Below are positions 1-10,000 of a stretch of DNA of 10,000 bases, in pieces. Positions within the stretch are counted from its first letter, which is position 1. Each line of letters starts with the position of its first letter. The notes beneath the pieces are model-generated. The model was not told the DNA's origin and searched no databases. It saw nothing but the letters and a program-made list of their open reading frames with translations. This DNA comes from Trachelipus rathkii (Eukaryota > Arthropoda > Malacostraca > Isopoda > Trachelipodidae). The DNA lies in NCBI GenBank assembly GCA_015478945.1, contig JABUQX010118992.1, positions 1 through 10,000 on the forward strand. Direction: 5' to 3'. The position numbers and the translations under genes are program-made.

Positions 1-17
1 CTGTCTAGATCTTTATA

Positions 18-1694
18 ATGCCACGTCAGTGTAAAAATAGCCTTAACCTATTTTGTTATGTGTGTGGAGAACTTACATTTAAGACGCAACAATGTAGCTT
101 GTCACCATTAGTTAGAAAGGCTTATGAATTGTACTTTGGATGTAAAGTTGGGGACTAGGATAAGTCCTGGGCTCCACATGTATGCTGCAATTCATGTTAG
201 AGGAATCTGAGAAACTGGTTAAAAGGAAAACGTAGCCGTATGAAATTTGCTGTACCTATGATTTGGCGTGAACCGACAAATCACGTAACGGATTGTTACT
301 TTTGTTTGACAAATGTGCAGGGGTTCTCTTCAAAATCCAAACATTGTATCCAGTATCCAAACCTACACACCGCAATGCGTCCAGTTCCTCATTCAGATGA
401 TCTTCCTGTACCTACACCTCCCGATGAATTTACTGTTGACTCAGAGGATGACCCCTCCGATCATGACACAAGGTATCAAGATCCTGACTTTGAACCATCA
501 ACATCTATGACATGTTCACATCATGAAATCACACAGGAGGAGCTTAACGATCTTGTACGAGATCTAAAGCTCTCACAAACAGACTCAGAATTGTTGGCTT
601 CTAGGCTTCAGGGCTGGAATCTATTAGAGAAAGGTGTAAACATTAGTTCATTTAGAGGCAGACAGAGACAGTTTTGCAAATATTTTGCGCAGAAAGATGG
701 CATTGTATATTGCTGTGATGTGAATGGCCTATTTGGACAGGCATTGGGACATGAGCATAAACCAGCAGAGTGGCGCCTGTTTATTGATTCCTCCAAACGT
801 AGTCTCAAGGCAGTGCTACTCCATATAGGTAATGTTTTTCCGTCTGTTCCTGTAGCATATTCTACAAATACAAAGGAAACGTACAAAGTTATGAGTTCTA
901 TACTTAACCTAGTTGAGTACACAACATTTAAATGGCACATTTGTGGGGACCTGAAGGTCACTGGACTATTAACAGGCATGCAACAGGGATACACAAAATT
1001 CTGCTGCTTCCTCTGCAAATGGGATAGCCGCGACAGAAAAAAATCACTACATTCGGAAAAAGTGGCCTCAAAGACATGATTTCAATCCTGGGACCAAAAA
1101 CATATCACATGAACCACTTGTGAATCCGCAGTTTGTCTTTCTTCCACCTTTGCACATTAAGGCAAAATAAAAGAAGGGTAAAATATCGTGGCAAGGTTTG
1201 GCATTCTTGCATCTCAGGAACAAATTCACAAATTTAAGTGAGACAAAGATAAAAGAAGGGGTTTTTATTGGCCCCCAAATTAAAGCAGTCTTCCGAGATG
1301 GAGAGTTCAAAAGGAAACTGTCAGAAGGACAAAAAGCGGCCTGGCTAGCATTCAAATCAGTGTGCTCAGGTTTCCTTGGAAATGAGAAAGCTGAAAACTA
1401 TGAATATCTTGTACATCACATGGTGGATTGCTTTCGTGATATAGGTTGCAATATGTCTTTAAAACTACACTCTATGGACTCACATCTGGACTTCTTTCCC
1501 CCAACCTTGGCACAATTAGTGATGAGCATGGTGAAAGGTTTCACCAGGACATCTCTATGTTTGAAAAGCGTTTCAGTGGGCGATGGAATGAAAGTATGCT
1601 TGCTGAATATTGCTGGTCTCTTATCAGGAACACACCAACAGATGCCTACAAGAGAAAACGACCAAAAAAATCATTTAGTGTGTGTTTGCTATAA
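18..1694 (+). pseudogene. Broken copy 1 of an unassigned transposon-like protein family (possible DDE transposase)
   Basis: About 558 codons can be followed from ATG at 18 to TAA at 1692-1694, through several breaks. The N-terminus holds paired cysteines that look zinc-binding: CYVC (residues 13-16), CCNSC (56-60) and DCYFC (92-96); another group, CCFLC, lies near residue 329. Later blocks include LFIDSS (Asp 257), ICGDLKV (Asp 311) and, near the end, DEHGERFHQD. From memory, proteins with these blocks occur in many copies in arthropod and cnidarian genomes, usually labelled uncharacterized. The spacing D, GD, E resembles a DDE transposase, but that is inference. Breaks: in-frame TAG at 156-158 and 198-200; one extra A in the A-run 1037-1043; TAA at 1168-1170 with probable loss of a few residues nearby; one base missing in the C-run 1498-1502. 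The reading frame resumes cleanly after each frameshift, so this is a decayed full-length copy. It cannot make the full protein unless stops are bypassed. Confidence 0.8.
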
Positions 1695-1893
1695 TAATCA
1701 AGACACTGTTACAATTCAATGTAACCAATATGTATAAATATGAGGAGTGTGTCTACAAAAAAAACGATACGTGATGGAGCTTTTTGGTTTTCATAAATGT
1801 AACAAGCACCTTTTGTTTATACAGAATCACATATTTTCATGTAAAGGACAGAAAAAAATTAAAATTTGTTGTGCAGTGATATAATAAATCTAG
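1695..1893. other. AT-rich spacer between copy 1 and the hAT fragment
   Basis: No gene seen. It follows the stop of the unassigned-family copy and is probably its 3' untranslated and element-end sequence. Part of it, from about 1866, shows weak resemblance to the bases before the second hAT copy (about 9240-9266), so the hAT-derived repeat may begin somewhat before 1894. No terminal inverted repeat or target duplication was found. Confidence 0.4.
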
Positions 1894-2553
1894 TTTCGAT
1901 ATATGAAAGGTTCTAATAAGGAATTCCTTAAGCTTGCTGAAACCCCACAAGAATGGCATCTCCGACGGTGAACCACTTCTAGAATGCATTTAAATGGCAT
2001 AACCGAGGAGCTTGCTCGCGTGACAAAAAAAAGATTCACAGAAGTGAAAGCCGCCTTATCAGCAACCCCTGGCAACAGCACTGATAGTGACGATGGTGGC
2101 TTTTCAGCAAATAAACCTACTGAAGATGAGGATTTGGATATGTTAGACTTTGATAAGTTCATGGCCGAAATTGCATTGACATCTCATTCACCTTCAAAGG
2201 AATCACACCAAGGAACCTCATCGAAAAAACTGAAGAGACAGTCATCAAGGAGCAAAGATAATTCAAATTTGCAATCTGTGAAAGAGGAGATGAGGCTCTA
2301 CGAAAACATGGAGATGCTGCCTACAGAAGAGAATCCTTTCATGTAGTGGCATGAAAATGGGCCAAGGTTTCCATTATTATCAGTGCTTGCAAGCAAATAT
2401 TTATCAGCCCCTCCCTCATTAGTCGAGAGCGAGCGTATTTTTAGTGTAGGTAGGAATGTAAACACCCCAAAAAGGAACAGGCTCTCGCCAGATACTAGTG
2501 AAAGCTTAATGTTTTTGCATCACAATTTGAGAATTTTTGAATTTGAATATTGA
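1894..2553 (+). pseudogene. hAT-family transposase, C-terminal fragment (copy 1)
   Basis: One frame runs from about 1900 to TGA at 2551-2553, with TGA at 1969-1971 and TAG at 2344-2346. The last 70 codons (2347-2550) are a clear hAT C-terminal dimerisation domain: RFPLLSVLASKYL, then ESERIFSVGRN, then KRNRLSPDTSESLMFLHHNL. hAT transposases cut and paste DNA in the nucleus and form dimers or higher oligomers through this domain; the SER-type segment is also where I believe the third acidic residue lies. Before it is a Ser/Asp/Lys-rich linker (ATG at 1984, about 120 codons to the TAG), typical of the variable region ahead of the domain. The BED zinc finger and the central catalytic region are absent, so this is a truncated, non-autonomous remnant. 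The TAG replaces a Trp codon that is TGG in the second copy at 9267-9924. Confidence 0.85.
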
Positions 2554-3030
2554 ATGATATCTTATCTTAAAGGAGTATATTATTATTATGCATGTTTGAA
2601 TAATAGCGTTTTTTATTTTTTATTTTCAGCTGATTAATTGAGGTCTCTTCTTTCATTATTTTTATTCTTTATATTGTAGCTAGTTAAAGAATCTTCTTGA
2701 AAATTGTAATCATGTTAAAACATAAAAGCTAGTAGCTAAACTTTGTTAATACTTACTGGAAAATGGAAATGGAATATTTTTTGAATAAACACAAATATAA
2801 AAAAGTTATTAATATTATATTTGCATTTATTATTCTTTAAAGATACTATTTTAATTTATAAAATAAATATACTTGGGCACAACCAAATATGAAATAAATG
2901 ACTAAATATTGGTTGTACAGGGAATGCAATCCTGAGTTGCCTAGCAGTACACAAATGTTCTATCTTGTTTATTTATTATTTATTCATTTATTTATTATTT
3001 ATTTATTATTATTTATTGTAATAATTAAAG
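2554..3030. other. AT-rich, gene-free tail of the hAT element
   Basis: No coding region is supported. The first part (to about 2630) is shared with the sequence after the second hAT copy (9925-10000), so it belongs to the same repeat. Around 2960-3020 it turns into an irregular TTTATT/TATTATT-rich stretch. It probably is the 3' non-coding part of the element that ends in the terminal repeat at 3031-3091. Confidence 0.5.
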
Positions 3031-3091
3031 TATCGGTATCGGCACCCCAAAAAATAGTATCGGTATCTTTTCTGGTATCGGTACATCCCTA
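3031..3091 (+). repeat. hAT-like terminal/subterminal repeat (right-hand end of the hAT element)
   Basis: This stretch carries several TATCGG units and ends in TATCGGTACATCCCTA at 3076-3091. Its reverse complement, TAGGGATGTACCGATA, resembles the ends of hAT elements that begin with (C/T)AGGGATG and have CCGATA-type subterminal repeats. Its position downstream of the hAT coding fragment fits a right terminal inverted repeat. I did not find the matching left end before 1894. Confidence 0.6.
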
Positions 3092-3092
3092 T

Positions 3093-3175
3093 TAGGGATG
3101 TACCGATAGTATCAGCCTTTTTTGGGGGTATCAGTATCGGTATTGGTTAATATGGCCGATACTTGGCCGATACTT
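3093..3175 (-). repeat. Inverted copy of the hAT-like terminal repeat
   Basis: TAGGGATGTACCGATA at 3093-3108 is the exact reverse complement of 3076-3091, with a single T between. Farther out, resemblance continues imperfectly: a C-run then A-run segment with CTGATAC/CCGATAC units mirrors 3031-3075, and GGCCGATACTT occurs twice at about 3153-3174. This is either the start of a second element or the other arm of a fold-back structure. Confidence 0.6.
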
Positions 3176-3540
3176 CTTACTTTTTGGGTGAAGAATTATG
3201 AGAAACTTTTAGATTCAATAATAAATCTAGTTAGATATAGATAGCTAGTACCAAGTTATGTTATATTTTTTGACGCTGAACACAGAAATGACCTTCATTT
3301 TTTTCTATCATCGATACTTTGAGAGTTATTGCAATATTTATGTTTTGGCATTTTTAAGGTTTGTTAATGAGCTTACACTGTAGGTACTTATTACAATTTT
3401 TTATTTGATGGTTTAAATTTACGAACAGTAACTTAAAAAAGACTTTTTACTTGATAAGATGCATACTAATATCCCCAAAATATAAGTCAATGCTTTAATA
3501 TGCCAAAAACATGCTTACTTTGCATTTAAAAGTGCTTTGT
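3176..3540. other. AT-rich stretch with no gene seen
   Basis: No coding similarity, RNA gene or repeat array was recognised on either strand. It lies between the hAT-like terminal repeat and the C-terminus of the minus-strand copy of the unassigned family, so it is probably internal or 3' non-coding sequence of one of those elements. Confidence 0.4.
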
Positions 3541-3940
3541 TCATCGTGTTTTTCTCTTGTGAATCGATTTGGTTTCTCTTATCAAAACCCACATATAATC
3601 ACCCATCATGGCACTATCTCAACGTCCCTGGTATCGCCTTTCCATTGTCTGAATATCCTGGTGAAATCTTTTACCATGTTCTTCACTTACATCCCCTAAA
3701 TTCTCTCGAAAAAAGTCCAAATGCGAGTGTAAATAACGCACCTTTAATGACATTCTTTTTATAACAATCAATGAGCATTTTTATCAGCTGTTTTGTAATT
3801 TGGATCTTTACAATTTCCTAAAAATCCCTGAACCACATTACGGAATGCACACCATGCATCATTTTCAATTATGCTCATCTTTTCCTTCAATTTCAAGGAT
3901 TTAAGCATATTTAAGCATGTTTCAATGAGCTCATCATCTT

Positions 3941-4181
<241 letters not shown>

Positions 4182-4696
4182 AGAAGGGGTGGTGAAGGTA
4201 TAGGGTAGTTTTCATTATGAGGAACTGGGGTTCTGGATGAGGGAATATCTGGGTATGGAAGAGATTGCCTTCCTTTACCTTTCATATTTTGTAATATTCA
4301 CCATGCAGAAGTGGCAGTCATCATAGTGATTCGTTGGCTCTCACCATATTCTGGGAATAGCCAAAGGCATTGCTTTTCTTGTTCCTCTTAGCCATCCTTC
4401 TAGGGTTGTTTTACAACTTCCACATATAATGAGGTGCCCAGTGCTTATCTTAATCACCAATAGGCATACCAAAGTAGAGCCTGTACGCTATCCAATACTT
4501 GGTTCCCTTCACAATTTTGGTGGAAATGTGCTTAGAACTAGCATAATATCCACACACATAACAAAATGAATCTGCCAACGTTTTACACTGTCTACTTGCA
4601 ATTTTACAAATGTTTATTATATTATTACTAATATTCTGAAAATTATAAAAGATATTTAAGTTTGATACCTCACCTTCAATTATATCATTGCACTAG

Positions 4697-4719
4697 GTGT
4701 GTGTGTGTGTGTGTGTGTG

Positions 4720-4795
<76 letters not shown>

Positions 4796-4823
4796 GGTGT
4801 ATATATATATAAAAATTTAGATC

Positions 4824-4857
<34 letters not shown>
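4697..4857. repeat. Compound (GT)n-(TA)n microsatellite
   Basis: A (GT)n run at 4697-4720 passes into (TA)n at 4725-4794, then a short interrupted part (4795-4830) and a further (TA)n run at 4831-4857. The Cys-Val and Tyr-Ile frames here are repeat translations, not genes. The interval just before it, 4597-4696, is unique AT-rich sequence without recognisable content. Confidence 0.97.
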
Positions 4858-4860
<3 letters not shown>

Positions 4861-4945
4861 TGATGGGACGATTATGAAATTTTGCCGATGACGATGACGA
4901 TGACGATTAGAGCAAATTTGCCGATGACGATGACGATGACGATTA
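4858..4945. repeat. GATGAC-hexamer repeats with a hAT-like end motif
   Basis: The segment starts TAGTGATGGGACGATT (4858-4873) immediately after a (TA)n run. It then holds two perfect 29-base direct repeats, 4881-4909 and 4917-4945, each TTTGCCGAT followed by GACGAT units, 36 bases apart. The same hexamer recurs at 8219-8289. The layout resembles the end of a DNA transposon with subterminal repeats, but the family was not identified. Confidence 0.7.
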
Positions 4946-4970
4946 ATTGAAAAAAACTATTTTAAAAATT

Positions 4971-5054
<84 letters not shown>

Positions 5055-5082
5055 ATACTCTATATACTCTATATATATATAT
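4971..5082. repeat. Compound (TC)n-(TA)n microsatellite
   Basis: A (TC)n run (4971-4995) joins directly to (TA)n up to 5049, followed by short ACTCTATAT repeats to about 5082. No coding content. The following 5083-5160 is unique sequence in which I recognise nothing. Confidence 0.97.
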
Positions 5083-5160
5083 ATGGCTGCCCAGACAGGA
5101 GGGTCAGGGTTCACTTCTCGAAATTATTTTAACGGTAAAATTTTTGATTCCTTAAGTCTC

Positions 5161-5363
<203 letters not shown>

Positions 5364-5439
5364 GTAATAAATAAAAATGAAAACTATTTATTAATGGAAA
5401 TGAGGAGACATGTTTGTGGTCCGTAACGATTTCTTAGGT

Positions 5440-5590
5440 CAAGTGGCTGTTCCTCATACATGTATAAAATATTTAGACCAGGGACTTAAATGTAAGGTTT
5501 CCAAGTTTGCAGATGAAAGCAAATTGGCTACCTCAATAAGGAATAATGATGGATGTATAAAGATTTAAAAGATAAGGAGGGGGCTGTAAT
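5440..5590 (+). pseudogene. CR1-like LINE reverse transcriptase scrap
   Basis: The frame LDQGLKCKVSKFADESKLATS (about 5471-5533), given here as LDQGLKCKVSKF then ADESKLATS, matches the palm segment around the catalytic F/Y-A-D-D box of CR1-type non-LTR retrotransposons, usually written as SKFADDTKL. The second catalytic Asp is Glu here (GAT GAA), and a stop follows at about 5566. Just upstream, AGTGGCTGTTCCTCA (5439-5453) resembles a broken SGVPQ box, so the bases between the two motifs were probably deleted. Only about 50 codons survive. It is unrelated in sequence to the Jockey-like fragment that follows on the same strand. Confidence 0.6.
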
Positions 5591-5596
5591 CGTTGA

Positions 5597-7217
5597 TGGG
5601 ATGAGCAGGTTCATTCCTTCTTCAGCTAAATTTTTCTTTCCTCATTCATTCCTTCTAAAACTAAATCTTTCTTTCCTCAAAATTCATGGTTCGATCGTGC
5701 TTATTCTCCTGGCCATTCAGGCTAGAGACAGCACGTGCCTATCGGGTGTGGAAAAATTCTCGTTCTCCTATCCCTCTCGCTAATTTTCATTCAACTGAAA
5801 TCGTTGCAGGGATACTCTTCGACGAGCAAGCGCTAGCTTTCATCAAAGGAAAGTGCGCAAACCTCCTTGGTTCTCCTACTGACAAATCTTTCATCTCTAG
5901 CAACTTCTGTAAATCTGCCTTTCCTCCTCTTATTCGATCTGATCATTGTGTTGCTAATTCTCCAACTAGAAAGGCTAATCTCTTCGGCCCCTCACTCCAA
6001 CTATATTCTCTATGTCTCCAATACTAACACTTTCCCTCCGTGTTGGAAGCTCCCACATGTCCAACCTATTCCGAAAAAGGAAGCCGCTCTGATCCCTCTA
6101 ACTATCGCCCTGAAGCTCTCACTTGTATTCTATCTAAGATCTTTGGAAACCCTTCTCAGCTCACTTCTTAGATCATCTGGAAACTCCCCCCGATCGCCAG
6201 TACGGCTCTCGTTGCACGAGAGATCTACTGGCGATATACTTTTCTATGATTTATGGTTTTTCGATCTTAGGAACTACGGGAGACTTGGGTGGTGGCGCTT
6301 GACATATCAAAGCATTTGACCAAGTATGGCGCGTCACTGCTCTCAAACTCCCCTCCTTTGGGTTTCCTCCTTCTCTTTGCTTACTTATATCTAGCTTTCT
6401 TTCAAATCGCTCAATATCGGCTGTTGTTGATGGGGCGACTTCTTCTTTTCTGTCAATAGTGGTGTTCCTCAGGGTTCTGTCTTATCTACTACTTTATTCC
6501 TACTTTTCATTAATGATCTTCTCACCTGCACCTCTAACTCTATCCACTCGTATTCCGATGACTCGACCCTTCATTCTTTAACTCATATCAATTCTACCAC
6601 TTTTACTTCTGAAATTGCCTCTCGTAATCTTCCCGATTTTATTATCGCTGATGGATGATAGAAATAACTGTGAAATTCAATTCTTTACAAACCCAACTTA
6701 CAAATCTCCTTCTCCAAAATACCTTCTAACTTTCCTGTCTCTTTCGACGGTTCTGTCGTCTCTCCTGTTGACAATATAAACATCCTTGGCCTTAACATGA
6801 ACAAAAAAATGTCTTGGAAACCTCACATCATAACGGTTGCTAGGGCGGCCTCAAAGAACTGGAAGTTCTTTTTAGACTGTGAGACTTTCCTCCTTTTCTC
6901 AGTTGCTCCGCTATACAAAGGTACCACCACCTTTACGACGCCTTCGTAGCACAATAGGTGCTGTATCTGCGCACGAGTATTGTGTTGACATTGGTAACTC
7001 TAGGCTAGTTTGCTGGTGCTTCATTCTTACCCACCTCTGTTTTGTGGAATTCTCTTCCATCTTCTGTATTTCCTACTGAATTTAATCTCCTCACTTTAAA
7101 GCCTGCGTCTGTACTCATATGCGTAATTTGCGCTAGAGGGTGAACTTTTGAGAGTACTACACCCCCTCCTTGAATAGGGCTCTGCCCGTGAGTGGTGGTG
7201 ACAACTGTAAAAAAAAA
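5597..7217 (+). pseudogene. Decayed Jockey-like LINE ORF2 (reverse transcriptase) with 3' tail
   Basis: Many short in-order blocks identify a non-LTR retrotransposon polymerase, which copies element RNA into DNA at a nicked genomic site. Seen: YRVWKNS linker (about 5740), QPIPKK and SDPSNYRP (6088-6111), ALDISK/AFDQVW motif A (6298-6329, split by a missing base), SGVPQGSVLS (6458-6487), LFLLFINDLL, then YSDD at 6551-6562 in place of YADD, ILGLNM with KMSWKPH (about 6780-6827), HEYCVDIGNSR (6972-7004), LWNSLPSSVFPTEFNL (7042-7089) and THMRNLR then TAG at 7134-7136. The endonuclease half is absent and frameshifts, internal deletions and stops are frequent, so this is a 5'-truncated, inactive copy. 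The 7137-7217 tail ends in nine A residues, taken as the poly(A). The 5' limit is uncertain. Confidence 0.82.
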
Positions 7218-7690
7218 TCATTGAATGGGCAGATATGTGGCAAATGAACTGAATCTCCTATTCCCCCATCCAAAACATCATTCAGATTATCCCAGAAAAT
7301 CGTACTCTCTTCAACATTACCCTCAGATGGATCATATGTCACAACCACACAAATTTTGACCTTTTCAAACTTAAATTTAACCTTTAGACTTCTAGTACTC
7401 ACAAACACAAAATCTACCATAGCTCTCTACCACAACTCACTCATCAGAATTGCAAATCCTTATATCCCCCTCTCATTCCTTTCCACAGCAACACAAACAC
7501 ATTTCACACCACACCACTCATTTTCACCGTTTCCTTTCATCTTTGTTTCAGTCACAGCGAGCAAATCAAATTTGCCCTTTCTAAATACATCCATCACCTC
7601 TCTCCTCATCTCCTCAACATTTATTCCTCTGACATTTCATATACAGATACAGTTCATATTTTCACTGAAGCGGATAGAGGGCGCCTGCGA
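7157..7690 (-). pseudogene. Non-LTR retrotransposon endonuclease (APE-type) fragment
   Basis: A single minus-strand frame from ATG at 7657 down to about 7218 reads as an apurinic-type endonuclease domain, the enzyme LINEs use to nick target DNA. Seen in order: NVRGINVEEMRREV, then KFDLLAVTETKMKG with the catalytic-type Glu of ETK, then WCGV, FAILMSELW, FVSTRSLKVKF and VVTYDPSEGN. Stops interrupt it: TGA where WNVRG would need Trp, TAA after NERGI, and TAG before RAMVDF. The frame stays open to 7157, but beyond about 7218 it runs over the tail of the plus-strand LINE and is not domain sequence. The reverse transcriptase part is missing. The likely reason is that the plus-strand LINE inserted here and separated or replaced the rest. 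Confidence 0.72.
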
Positions 7691-8154
<464 letters not shown>

Positions 8155-8196
8155 GAGTTTTAATATTATTCAAAATCCTAATATTTGTTCAATTAA

Positions 8197-8307
8197 TCGG
8201 CAAAATAATCGGGAATTTGACGATGACGATGACGATGACGATTTAAAAAAAAATATGCCGATTTTGCTGATGACGATGATGTGACGATTGAAAATCATTC
8301 CATCATA
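8197..8307. repeat. GATGAC-hexamer repeats, second locus
   Basis: GACGAT units occur at 8219-8243 and, more degenerate, at 8267-8289, with ATCGGCAAAATAATCGG before them. It ends AATCATTCCATCAT (8293-8306) directly against a (TA)n run. The reverse complement of that end agrees with 4860-4873 at 11 of 14 positions, so this may be the opposite terminus of the element whose left end is at 4858. The hexamer itself is in the same orientation at both loci, which weakens a simple inverted-repeat reading. Confidence 0.6.
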
Positions 8308-9266
<959 letters not shown>

Positions 9267-10000
9267 TTTCGATATATAAAAGGTTCTAATAAGGAATTCC
9301 TTAAGCTTGCTGAAACCCCACAAGAATATCATCTCCGACGGTGAACCACTTCTAGAATGCATTTACATGGCATAACCGAGGAGCTTTGCTCGCTGAGACA
9401 AAAAAATTCACAGAAGTGGAAGCCTCCTTATCAGCAGCCCCTGGCAACAGTATTGATAGTGATGATGGTGGCTTTTCAGCAAATAAACCTACTGAAGATG
9501 AAAGGATTTGGATATGTTAGACTTTGATAAGTTCATGACCATTGCAGTGACATCTCATTCACCTTCAAAAAAATCACACCAAGGAACCTCATCGAGAAAA
9601 CTGAAGAGACAGTCATCAAGGAACAAAGATAATTCAAATTTGCAATCTGTGAAAGAGGAGATGATGCTCTACGAAAACATAGAGATGCTGCCTACAGAAG
9701 AGAATCCTTTTATGTGGTGGCATGAAAATGGACCAAGGTTTCCATTATTATCAGTGCTTGCAAGCAAATATTTTTGGTCGAAGAAAAGTCAGGAGAGAGA
9801 GAGAGAGTATGTTATAAGTTTAGTTTGATCTAACACCCCAAAAAGGAACAGGCTCTCGCCAAATACTAGTGAAAGCTTAATGTTTTTGCATCTCAATTTG
9901 AGAATTTTTTTGAGTATTGAATGATATCTATCTTTATCTTAAAGGAATATTATTATTATTATGTCATGTTTGAATAATAGCATTTTTTTATTTTGTCTTT
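9267..10000 (+). pseudogene. hAT-family transposase C-terminal fragment (copy 2), runs off the window
   Basis: By eye nearly identical to 1894-2630, with scattered substitutions and small indels. Shared features include the TGA at 9342-9344 (equal to 1969-1971), the Ser/Lys-rich linker, RFPLLSVLASKY, and RNRLSP with SLMFLHLNL before TGA at 9922-9924. Differences: an inserted T near 9385 and two extra bases near 9502 shift the frame; TGG (Trp) stands where copy 1 has TAG. The 60 bases 9772-9831 are quite unlike the equivalent 2401-2460, so the ESERIFS segment of the dimerisation domain is gone and replaced by a GA-rich run and a TGA at 9826-9828. The 3' non-coding part continues beyond 10000. 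Non-functional remnant. Confidence 0.83.

Noticed and set aside
608..1018. Open frame of 136 codons on the minus strand
   Set aside because: Antisense shadow of the conserved core of copy 1; the plus-strand frame carries the recognisable motifs.
1969..1983. GTGAAC...CTAG at the shared in-frame stop as a possible intron
   Set aside because: About 15 bases is far too short for an intron.
1881..3233. Shared 15-mer ATAATAAATCTAGTT at about 1881 and 3219
   Set aside because: AT-rich and short; flanks do not align further, so chance cannot be excluded.
4881..4945. CRISPR-like repeat pair
   Set aside because: Only two repeats built from a hexamer, with a 7-base spacer, in eukaryotic DNA; not a CRISPR array.

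Overview
This is eukaryotic, repeat-rich genomic DNA with no intact host gene that I can support. Everything protein-like is a decayed transposable element, separated by very long (AT)n, (AAT)n, (GT)n and (CT)n microsatellites. The load of dinucleotide repeats, the Jockey-like, CR1-like and endonuclease-bearing LINE fragments, and the transposon families recognised suggest an arthropod, most likely a decapod crustacean (shrimp or crab). That taxon is inferred from family resemblance, not proven by the sequence.

Layout. 18-1694 (+): a nearly full-length but broken copy of a widespread, functionally unassigned, transposon-like protein family with a CxxC-rich N-terminus, here suspected to be a DDE-type transposase. 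1894-2553 (+): C-terminal part of a hAT transposase, followed by AT-rich DNA and a hAT-like terminal repeat that meets a second, inverted terminal repeat at 3076-3108. 3541-4596 (-): a second, diverged copy of the first family with its centre missing; the gap is an intron-like segment that contains a 136-base (TA)n run. 4697-5362: stacked microsatellites, interrupted by two perfect 29-bp repeats built on a GATGAC hexamer. 5440-5590 (+): a scrap of CR1-like reverse transcriptase. 5597-7217 (+): a decayed Jockey-like LINE ORF2 with 3' tail and short poly(A). 7157-7690 (-): the endonuclease domain of another non-LTR element, cut by the preceding LINE; 7690-7960 is probably its 5' untranslated region. 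7985-8554: (TA)n, (ATT)n and more GATGAC-type repeats. 8555-9240: mostly unassigned DNA around another (AT)n run. 9267-10000 (+): a second copy of the same hAT fragment, continuing past the window edge.

The genes do not form a pathway: they are layers of independent insertions. The points most worth checking are two diverged copies of the unassigned family that carry a stop at the same codon, the splice-like signals bordering the deletion in the minus-strand copy, the palindromic junction of two hAT-like ends, and the equal-length but dissimilar 60-base tract that separates the two hAT copies.
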